Assembly (NCBI RefSeq): GCF_030382115.1
Contig: NZ_JAUDRJ010000003.1
Span: 2,633,064-2,642,319, forward strand
DNA length: 9,256 nt
From: Nostoc sp. GT001
Lineage (GTDB): Bacteria > Cyanobacteriota > Cyanobacteriia > Cyanobacteriales > Nostocaceae
Direction of reading: 5' to 3'
Position 1 is the first letter of the stretch. Each line of letters begins with the position of its first letter. A program made the position numbers and the translations under genes. This document shows, in pieces, positions 1-5,473 of the stretch. The notes beneath the pieces were generated by a model. That model was not told the DNA's origin. It did no database searches and saw only the letters and a list, made by a program, of their open reading frames with translations.

Positions 1-60
1 TGGCTATTCATAAGTAATCCGATCGTCTCATGCTATCTTCACAACAATCACAAATAGTTC

Positions 61-1350
61 ATGCATATTCTGATTTATTCCTACAACTATCATCCAGAGC
101 CAATTGGAATTGCTCCGTTAATGACTGAATTGGCAGAAGGACTAGTCAAGCGAGGTCATCAAGTGCGAGTGATTACGGGAATGCCCAACTATCCTCAGCG
201 CGAAATTTATGATGGGTATCAGAATAAATGGTATCTGACTGAACAAAAAAATGGCGTGACTATTGAGCGAAGTTACGTCCGAATTAAGTCTAAACCTAAC
301 CTCGTTGATCGGCTGTTACTAGAGTTGAGCTTTGTTTTCACGAGCTTACCCCAAGCCTTTAAAGGTGGGCGGCCAGATGTGATTATCTTAACAGTCCCGC
401 CGCTACTAGGTACGTTGCCAGCAACAACATTGGGCTGGTTATACAACTGCCCAGTAGTTCTAAATGTGCAAGATATTTTACCAGAAGCGGCTGTGCGTAT
501 CGGGCTATTAAAAAACAAGTGGATGATCCGAACTCTTGCAGCTTTAGAGAAATTTGCATATCGGACTGCACATACTATTAGTGTGATCACTGATGGGTTT
601 CGTGAGAATTTAGTAAATAAGGGAGTACCTGTTAATAAAATCGTTTGTATTCCCAATTGGGTAAATGTCAATTTCATTCGCCCGTTACCGAAACAGAGCA
701 ACTCCTGGATATCTAGCCATCAGCTAGATGGGAAATTTGTAGTACTTTATTCGGGCAACATTGCTTTAACGCAAGGTTTAGAGACAGTAATCGAAGCAGC
801 CGTTTGTTTACGTCATATCAAAGATATTGTCTTTGTTATTGTTGGCGAATCAAGAGCATTGCAAAGGTTGCAGGAATATTGTCTATCAAATGGAGCAGAT
901 AATGTTTTGCTACTACCGTTGCAGCCGCGAGAAAAACTACCTGAAATGCTAGCAGCTTCTGATGTCGGGCTAATTGTGCAAAAGCACAATGTGATTTCGT
1001 TCAATATGCCTTCAAAAATACCACTGTTGTTGGCGAGTGGTCGCCCAATTGTGGGTTCAGTTCCCGCCACTGGTACTGCTGCTAAAGCGATCGAACTCAG
1101 TGGTGGTGGGATAGTTGTTGAACCAGAATCGCCCCAGGCAATGGCCGCTGCGGTGCATGATTTATATGCTAATCCGGCTCTAGGAAGGAAGCTAGGTAAC
1201 ACAGGAAGACAATTTGCCGAAGAAAACTATTCTTTAGAGCAAGCGCTCGATCGGTATGAGTGGCTTTTTTCTCATATTGTTACCAATCGAAAATCAACTG
1301 TGGGGATTTTACCGAAATTCGATTCTAAGAAATCAGTTGTGGATGGTTGA
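61..1350 (+). CDS. WcaI-like family 4 glycosyltransferase (GT-B fold)
   Basis: This 429-residue protein resembles the WcaI group of GT4 glycosyltransferases, cytoplasmic or membrane-associated enzymes that move a sugar from a nucleotide-sugar onto a growing exopolysaccharide precursor. The N-terminal acceptor domain (about 1-200) opens with the hydrophobic strand MHILIYSYNYHPEPIGIAP and carries GMPNYP and VQDILPEAA, both typical of WcaI. The C-terminal donor domain starts near residue 228 with LYSGN (S231-N233), followed by QGLETVIEA. It continues with PSK (K319), the ASGRPIVG turn and acidic residues E345 and E354 around a glycine cluster. The ATG at 61 is the first possible start, because an in-frame TAG lies at 55-57. 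No clear Shine-Dalgarno precedes it. Length is normal and the frame is intact. Family membership is firm; the sugar and the polymer are unknown, and the upstream neighbours that might tell are outside the window. Confidence 0.9.
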   Translation: MHILIYSYNYHPEPIGIAPLMTELAEGLVKRGHQVRVITGMPNYPQREIYDGYQNKWYLTEQKNGVTIERSYVRIKSKPNLVDRLLLELSFVFTSLPQAFKGGRPDVIILTVPPLLGTLPATTLGWLYNCPVVLNVQDILPEAAVRIGLLKNKWMIRTLAALEKFAYRTAHTISVITDGFRENLVNKGVPVNKIVCIPNWVNVNFIRPLPKQSNSWISSHQLDGKFVVLYSGNIALTQGLETVIEAAVCLRHIKDIVFVIVGESRALQRLQEYCLSNGADNVLLLPLQPREKLPEMLAASDVGLIVQKHNVISFNMPSKIPLLLASGRPIVGSVPATGTAAKAIELSGGGIVVEPESPQAMAAAVHDLYANPALGRKLGNTGRQFAEENYSLEQALDRYEWLFSHIVTNRKSTVGILPKFDSKKSVVDG

Positions 1351-1378
1351 AGGGGATTGAGGATTTCTCACTCGTCAG

Positions 1379-1391
1379 CTACACAGACAAA
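1379..1391 (+). repeat. 13-nt 3'-flank motif, copy 1
   Basis: CTACACAGACAAA lies 29 nt after the glycosyltransferase stop. The identical 13-mer recurs at 9023-9035, a similar distance (26 nt) after the carotenoid oxygenase stop. In both places a hairpin follows within about 20 nt or less. The second copy is part of a longer inverted repeat; this one seems to be a fragment of the same family. Confidence 0.6.
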
Positions 1392-1408
1392 GCTCCGATT
1401 GAGATAAA

Positions 1409-1434
1409 TTAACTCACCCATTCGGGTGATTTAA
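1409..1434 (+). terminator. Hairpin after the glycosyltransferase gene
   Basis: TTAA-c-TCACCC, loop ATTC, GGGTGA-t-TTAA: a 6-bp GC-rich stem plus an outer 4-bp TTAA pairing separated by one mismatch. It lies 58 nt after the stop at 1350. There is no long T-run, so it is a candidate terminator or mRNA 3'-end stabiliser rather than a textbook rho-independent site. The right arm's TCGGGTGA is repeated at 1446-1453. Confidence 0.45.
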
Positions 1435-1599
1435 AGATCAACCGATCGGGTGAACTAACTGTAGGAAGTTGAGACTGCTCAAAAATAGGAATCTAGAGAA
1501 CACTGGCTGATTGCACGTCGTTCTTGGTGAGGATAACTTGATGAAACTCGCAACTTTGATTAAGACCGCTGAATTAATCAGCGTAGGCTTACTCCTGCA

Positions 1600-1660
1600 A
1601 AGAAGCAAAGCTACGCATAGCGTGTCGCAGACAAGCGTCTCGTAAACAAGGCATCGCTCC
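1600..1660 (-). repeat. Dispersed palindromic repeat, copy A (inverted)
   Basis: The core at 1635-1657, read on the - strand, matches 1977-1999 on the + strand at 21 of 23 positions (GCGATGCCTT..., then TACGAGACGC). The flank also contains the GCTACGC-type words seen in copy B. This is the style of repeat that occurs in many copies in Nostocales genomes; the copy number in this genome is not known from the window. Confidence 0.6.
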
Positions 1661-1751
1661 AGACTTTTTTCTTCCTTAAGATCAGTATTCACTAGTACTC
1701 AAAGGCGATAAACTCATCTGTAACTTATACCAATCTCATCTGCTATGTGGT

Positions 1752-1774
1752 TATAATGCAAGCAAGCGCTTGCA
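1752..1774 (+). promoter_or_regulatory. TATAAT box abutting a 12-nt perfect palindrome
   Basis: A perfect TATAAT stands at 1752-1757. Immediately after it is GCAAGCGCTTGC (1762-1773), its own reverse complement. A second overlapping symmetry pairs TGCAAGC (1757-1763) with GCTTGCA (1768-1774). This resembles a promoter with an operator in the initiation region. No good -35 hexamer is found at 16-18 nt, and the next gene starts 590 nt downstream, so function is speculative. Confidence 0.25.
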
Positions 1775-1875
1775 GACACTCATAGAAAACTTAGCGTCAA
1801 GTACGGCACAAACTTATGCACCCTTGATCTAGTCAGCAACTAAGGTATTTGCAACGGCAAATTTAACCATAGTGA

Positions 1876-1899
1876 CAACGCGAGAAATTACTCGTGTTG
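1876..1899. other. 9-bp stem-loop in the spacer
   Basis: CAACGCGAG (1876-1884), loop AAATTA, CTCGTGTTG (1891-1899): nine consecutive pairs with one G-U. It is isolated between the two inverted repeat copies, with no T-run and no neighbouring gene. It may be the centre of a miniature palindromic element or part of an untranslated RNA. Confidence 0.35.
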
Positions 1900-1972
1900 C
1901 TTGTGGTCAATGAGGTAACTTTATTTGGTCATTTCCAAAACTGAAAAGCAACTACTAACTTGCTCTAATTAC

Positions 1973-2033
1973 TGAAGCGATGCCTTCTCTACGAGACGCT
2001 ACGCGAACGGCGGGCTACGCCTACGCTTTACAG
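1973..2033 (+). repeat. Dispersed palindromic repeat, copy B
   Basis: This is the partner of copy A in opposite orientation. The core at 1977-1999 is followed by GCGAACGGCGGGCTACGCC and further CTACGC words, which can fold on themselves (GGCG with CGCC). Together with copy A it brackets about 320 nt of non-coding sequence. Confidence 0.6.
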
Positions 2034-2266
2034 GCAGAAGCTTTAGCTACCACAACATGAACCGTGCTTTCTCTCTGAGCTAAGGCACTGGGTTTATACT
2101 TACTAACAAAAAACTATAAATTACACTTTAAGAAATTGAACGGAGTTAAGTAATGTACAAATCAACCATAATGTGCTGAACAAAATTGCTTCATTTTAGG
2201 TGCTAGACATCGTGAGCGATCGCCCAAATACCCAAACATCTTTTTCACCAACATAGATAAAAAAAG

Positions 2267-2300
2267 GCTAAAAAACTATTCAACTTAATGCTTTTTTAGC
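2267..2300 (+). promoter_or_regulatory. A/T stem-loop in the adaptor leader
   Basis: GCTAAAAAA (2267-2275) and TTTTTTAGC (2292-2300) are perfect 9-bp arms around a 16-nt loop, ending 47 nt before the adaptor start codon. The structure could act as a leader element, a weak terminator for upstream transcription, or a protein site. The stem is mostly A-T, so stability as RNA is modest. Confidence 0.3.
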
Positions 2301-2347
2301 GAAGAGTAGATTGCCCAAGTCTAAATCCACAAGACGAGAAAACGAAG

Positions 2348-3790
2348 ATGTCCCATTCTGAGTTCCCTGACTCTCCCTTACCCATCGAAATAGAACAGCC
2401 CACTGTTACTGATTCTAGCCAAGAGTCGCAACAATTGCCACAGCGATCGCCTAAGCCACCTCAAAAACGTCGTTGGCCCCTACTATTAGGAATCGTCTTA
2501 TTAATTGCAGGTGTCGGTTTTGGTTGGCGCTGGTGGCAGACTAGTAATGCTAGCAATTCACAAGGTGGTGCTGAAGCAAATGCTGCTCAACCTAGAGCAG
2601 TTCCGGTCAAGCTAGCGACAGTGAAAACTGAAACCGTTCAAGAAAGTTCGGAGTTTATTGGCTCCTTAGAGGCTCCACGTTCAGTAATCATCAAGCCACA
2701 GGTTGAAGGGCGAATTACCGAGATTTTCATCCAAGAGGGCAACCGCGTTCAACAAGGACAAGTCATTGTTAGTCTGCAAAGTGATAATGTCCAAGCTCAA
2801 TTACTACAAGCTAGAGGCTCACTGCAACAAGCCCAAGCACGTCTTGCTGAACTCAAAGCAGGTACGCGACAAGAAGAAGTTGCCCAAGCTAGAGCGCTGT
2901 TAGCCCAAGCCCAAGCTCGCTTTCGAGATGCCCAATCAGGATCACAACCAGAAGAAATTGCTCAGGCTGAGGCGCAAATTCAGTCAGCTAAATCTGATGT
3001 GGAACTAGCACAGTCACGCGCCAAACGATACGCACAATTGAGAAAAGAGGGCGCAGTTTCCCAAGATACCTTAGAAGGATATGTCAAAGAACAGCAAAGC
3101 GCTGAAGCTGCCCTGGTCGTAGCCCAGAAACGCTTAGATCAACTGCGCCAAAGCAGAAGATCGAGTATTAATGAGCTAGCTGGTGCTTTGGAACAACAGA
3201 AACAAAACTTAAGGCAACTAGAAAATGGTTCCCGCCCAGAAGAAATTGCCCAAGCGCGATCGCAAGTAACTCAAGCAGCTGGACAACTCCAAGCTGCTCA
3301 AGTCCAACTGCAATACACAAAAGTTCTGGCACCTTTCACTGGCATTGTTGGTGATATTCCCGCAAAAGTGGGAGATTATGTGGAAAAAGCAGATCAACTG
3401 ACTACACTAACCAGAAACGACTCTTTAGAACTGAATATTTCCGTTCCCGTAACCGAAGCCAGAAACTTGCGCTTGGGCTTACCTGTGCAAATGCTGGATG
3501 TCCAAGACAAACCCATCGCAACGGGTAAAATCAGTTTTATCTCCCCAAATGCTAGTTCCGATTCGCAGACAGTTTTGGTAAAAGCCAACTTTGGCAATTC
3601 CAGAAATCGGCTGCTTAATCTTCAGTCAGTGCAAACCAAAGTGATCTGGAACGAACGTCCAGGAATTTTAATTCCTGTTACAGCAGTATCTCGCTTGGGT
3701 GGAGAGACTTTTGTATTTGTGGCGCAAGCGCCCCAGGAAAAATCTAAACCTGGAGCGCCAGCTTTAGTAGCTCAACAAAAACCTAGGTGA
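2348..3790 (+). CDS. RND efflux periplasmic adaptor (HlyD/MFP family), 3'-truncated by frameshift
   Basis: This membrane-fusion protein should link the inner-membrane RND pump encoded next door to an outer-membrane TolC-type channel. The 480-residue frame has a Pro/Gln-rich cytoplasmic N-terminus, one membrane anchor (about 44-62, after KRRW) and a first lipoyl half (IIKPQVEGRITEIFIQEGNRV, from 114). A long Ala/Gln-rich coiled-coil hairpin follows (about 145-320), then the second lipoyl half (VLAPFTGIVGDIPAKVGDYV, 326-345) and a beta-barrel (from about 358). The hairpin carries three copies of a G-S/T-x-x-E-E-I/V-A-Q-A motif, near 172, 198 and 294. The frame breaks after P479: CCT AGG TGA ends it, while the missing 49 residues continue in another frame to 3936. 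The upstream Shine-Dalgarno is weak (AG-rich ACGAGAA). Family assignment is firm; the transported substrate is unknown. Confidence 0.88.
   Translation: MSHSEFPDSPLPIEIEQPTVTDSSQESQQLPQRSPKPPQKRRWPLLLGIVLLIAGVGFGWRWWQTSNASNSQGGAEANAAQPRAVPVKLATVKTETVQESSEFIGSLEAPRSVIIKPQVEGRITEIFIQEGNRVQQGQVIVSLQSDNVQAQLLQARGSLQQAQARLAELKAGTRQEEVAQARALLAQAQARFRDAQSGSQPEEIAQAEAQIQSAKSDVELAQSRAKRYAQLRKEGAVSQDTLEGYVKEQQSAEAALVVAQKRLDQLRQSRRSSINELAGALEQQKQNLRQLENGSRPEEIAQARSQVTQAAGQLQAAQVQLQYTKVLAPFTGIVGDIPAKVGDYVEKADQLTTLTRNDSLELNISVPVTEARNLRLGLPVQMLDVQDKPIATGKISFISPNASSDSQTVLVKANFGNSRNRLLNLQSVQTKVIWNERPGILIPVTAVSRLGGETFVFVAQAPQEKSKPGAPALVAQQKPR
3782..3789 (+). other. Frameshift site CCTAGGTG in the adaptor gene
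   Basis: The expected family reading at this point is Gln-Lys-Pro-Val-Lys-Leu-Gly. Here CCT (Pro) is followed by two extra bases, AG (3785-3786), before GTG AAA TTA GGA resumes in the new frame. In the original frame AGG is followed at once by TGA. The same eight bases make the lesion in the pump gene at 5417-5424. Confidence 0.8.
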
Positions 3791-3936
3791 AATTAGGAGT
3801 TATTGAGGGGAATAATTATCAAGTTATCGAAGGACTAAAAGCGGGGGACAAAATTGTTGTTTCCGGCATTCTTAACTTAACCAATGGCGCTCCTATTACT
3901 CCTGCACCTGAAGCAGTTGGTAGTAATAAGCTTTAG
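3787..3936 (+). pseudogene. Detached C-terminal tail of the adaptor gene
   Basis: Forty-nine codons plus TAG in the frame offset from the main adaptor frame translate to VKLGVIEGNNYQVIEGLKAG, then DKIVVSGILNLTNGAPITP and a short tail. This is the membrane-proximal end normally found on adaptors of this family, so it belongs to the gene at 2348. Restoring the frame gives 528 residues. The tail begins with GTG, which overlaps the upstream TGA as GTGA, so coupled re-initiation is formally possible, but no Shine-Dalgarno is correctly placed and a 49-residue product would not be an adaptor. It could also be joined to the main frame by recoding or by correcting a sequence error. Confidence 0.85.
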
Positions 3937-3943
3937 CTGAAGA

Positions 3944-3979
3944 GGGAAGATGAGGGCACGGGGGCAGAGGAGCAGGGGG
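3944..3979 (+). repeat. G-run tract with possible quadruplex pattern
   Basis: Four G-runs (3944-3946, 3954-3956, 3960-3964, 3975-3979) are separated by loops of 7, 3 and 10 nt on the + strand in the spacer between adaptor and pump. The purine bias is strong. Similar GGGGCAGAGG-type words are common in Nostocales spacers. Quadruplex folding is only a possibility because two loops are long. Confidence 0.35.
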
Positions 3980-3986
3980 AAATAAC

Positions 3987-4042
3987 CAATGCCCAATTCT
4001 CAATACCCCATGCCAAATACCAAATACCCAAAGCCCAATTTT
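3987..4042 (+). repeat. Heptanucleotide tandem array (STRR-like), eight units
   Basis: Eight consecutive 7-nt units: CAATGCC, CAATTCT, CAATACC, CCATGCC, AAATACC, AAATACC, CAAAGCC, CAATTTT. The approximate consensus is CAATACC. The array ends 6 nt before the pump start codon. Short tandemly repeated heptamers of this kind are a known feature of heterocystous cyanobacteria. The array occupies the position where a ribosome binding site for the pump would be, and none is evident. Confidence 0.75.
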
Positions 4043-4048
4043 TAAACT

Positions 4049-5473
4049 ATGTTTGTTGACTTCTTTATTAAGCGGCCAATTTTTGCATCGGTATGTGCGA
4101 TCGTCATCCTTTTAATAGGATTAATCAGTATTCCCACACTACCGATCGCTAGGTTCCCAGAAATTAGTCCCACCCAAATCACTGTCACTTCCAACTATAG
4201 CGGAGCTAGTGCCGAAGTCGTAGAAAGCGGTGTGACAAATATCTTAGAAAGGCAAATCAACGGGGTTGAGGGACTCAGATATCTGACTTCTAGCAGCAGC
4301 AACGATGGTACAAGTACCATTACAGCCACCTTTGATTCATCACGGGATAAAGATATTGCGGCTGTGGATGTGCAAAATCGTGTTTCTGTTGCCCAACCAC
4401 AACTACCAGAGAGTGTGCAACGCACGGGAGTGCGGGTATCAAAAGAGTCTAGCAACATTCTCTTAGCAATTGGTTTATACCCTGAAAATAAAGAGTACGA
4501 CAACATATTTCTAAGTAACTATGCTGACCTTTACTTAGCAGATGCCCTAAAAAGAGTCAAAGGCGTGAGCAACGCCCAAGTTTTTGGCGAACGCCGCTAT
4601 GCAATGCGTTTGTGGTTAGATCCGAGTCGGCTTGCCAGTCGGGGACTAACAACTAAGGATGTAGCAAATGCCCTATCCGAACAAAACTTGCAAGTTGGTG
4701 CAGGGAGAATTGGACAAGAACCGACTCCTGAAGGACAAAGATATCAACTGGATGTGCGTGCTGTCAGCCGATTAACAGAACCGTCAGAATTTGAAGAAAT
4801 TGTCCTGAAAACTCAAGATGATGGTACGTTAGTTAAGCTCAAAGATGTCGGGAGAGCAGAACTAGGCGCAGAAAACTACAGTTCATTTCTGCGATTTCGG
4901 GGCAATGATGCTGTCGGTTTAGGGATTTATCAGGTTCCTGGCAGTAATGCCTTGGAAGTAGCCAAGGGAGTCAAAGCTGAACTGGTGCGATTGGCACCGA
5001 GTTTTCCGCCAGGGATGAAATATCAGGTAGCTTTTGACACAACATCATTTGTCGAAGAGTCCTTGGCAGAAGTGGTCAAGACTCTGATTGAAGCGGTAGT
5101 GTTGGTTGTAATTGTAATTTTTGTGTTTTTACAAGACTGGCGAACCACTTTAATTCCTGCACTGACCATTCCGCTTTCCTTAATTGGAACCTTTGCCTTC
5201 GTTAAAGTTTTTAACTTTTCCATCAATAGTTTGACTTTGTTTGGTCTAACTTTAGCATCAGGGATGGTGGTAGACGATGCGATCGTAGTAGTGGAGCAAA
5301 TCAGCCGTTTTATTCAGGATAAAGGAATTAGTCCTCGCCGAGCCGCTAGTGAGTCAATGGCGGAACTTTCTAGCGCAGTTATTGCTACTTCACTAGTATT
5401 GATGGCGGTGTTTGTGCCTAGGTGGCATTTTTTCCGGGAACTACAGGCGCACTTTATCGGCAATTTGCCCTGA
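4049..5473 (+). CDS. RND (HAE1) efflux pump, N-terminal part before frameshift
   Basis: Residues 1-457 are the N-terminal part of an inner-membrane RND exporter, which uses the proton gradient to expel compounds through an adaptor and an outer-membrane channel. Seen here: MFVDFFIKRPIFA at the start, TM1 (about 10-30), and the first porter region with the HAE1 stretch IPTLPIARFPEISP. TM2-TM4 span about 340-415. TM4 carries GMVVDDAIVVVE, where D409 and D410 match the paired aspartates of the AcrB proton relay. The last 17 residues (458-474) are out of frame: after P457 the family sequence VAFFPGTTGALYRQF is lost and continues from 5422. The ATG at 4049 is chosen by the conserved N-terminus; there is no visible Shine-Dalgarno. 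Alone this fragment lacks TM6-TM12 and the second porter half, so it should not transport. Confidence 0.88.
   Translation: MFVDFFIKRPIFASVCAIVILLIGLISIPTLPIARFPEISPTQITVTSNYSGASAEVVESGVTNILERQINGVEGLRYLTSSSSNDGTSTITATFDSSRDKDIAAVDVQNRVSVAQPQLPESVQRTGVRVSKESSNILLAIGLYPENKEYDNIFLSNYADLYLADALKRVKGVSNAQVFGERRYAMRLWLDPSRLASRGLTTKDVANALSEQNLQVGAGRIGQEPTPEGQRYQLDVRAVSRLTEPSEFEEIVLKTQDDGTLVKLKDVGRAELGAENYSSFLRFRGNDAVGLGIYQVPGSNALEVAKGVKAELVRLAPSFPPGMKYQVAFDTTSFVEESLAEVVKTLIEAVVLVVIVIFVFLQDWRTTLIPALTIPLSLIGTFAFVKVFNFSINSLTLFGLTLASGMVVDDAIVVVEQISRFIQDKGISPRRAASESMAELSSAVIATSLVLMAVFVPRWHFFRELQAHFIGNLP
5417..5424 (+). other. Frameshift site CCTAGGTG in the pump gene
   Basis: The conserved VFVP-VAFFPG of RND pumps should be read as CCT GTG GCA. 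Here it is CCT, extra AG (5420-5421), GTG GCA. The lesion, its codon phase and the eight-base context are the same as at 3782-3789. No other CCTAGG occurs in the window, while plain CCTGTG at 3482-3487 and 6037-6042 is intact and in frame. Confidence 0.8.

Larger units (their letters stand above)
1351..2347. other. Long gene-free spacer with repeats and hairpins
   Basis: About 1 kb between the glycosyltransferase and the adaptor gene has no reading frame I can support on either strand. The longest frame (1438-1692, - strand) largely translates a dispersed repeat. The spacer holds a terminator-like hairpin, two inverted copies of a repeat with GATGCC and ACGAGACGC cores, a TATAAT next to a palindrome, two more stem-loops and one HIP1 site (2216-2223). 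Its size and repeat load suggest decayed DNA or inserted miniature elements, but no transposase remnant is recognisable. Confidence 0.6.

Noticed and set aside
1..57. Open frame ending in TAG just before the glycosyltransferase
   Set aside because: Eighteen codons are too few to call an upstream gene end; the residues are not recognisable and other frames close early.
1438..1692. 84-residue frame on the - strand
   Set aside because: Much of it translates the dispersed repeat copy A; there is no family resemblance and no ribosome binding site.
2093..2120. Possible promoter TTTATA...TATAAA upstream of the adaptor gene
   Set aside because: The region is AT-rich and the -35-like word is far from consensus, so the match has little weight.
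2153..2179. Eight-codon frame (MYKSTIMC) with GGAG 7 nt upstream in the adaptor leader
   Set aside because: The spacing is good, but the frame is tiny, unconserved as far as can be judged, and lies in repeat-rich spacer. A chance match is likelier than a leader peptide.
3782..3790. Programmed ribosomal frameshifting as an established explanation of the CCTAGGTG breaks
   Set aside because: There is no X-XXY-YYZ slippery heptamer, no plausible tRNA re-pairing for -1 or +2, and no obvious downstream pseudoknot. It is kept only as one possibility in the main finding.
3987..4042. CRISPR-like array
   Set aside because: The units are contiguous 7-mers without spacers, so this is a simple tandem repeat.
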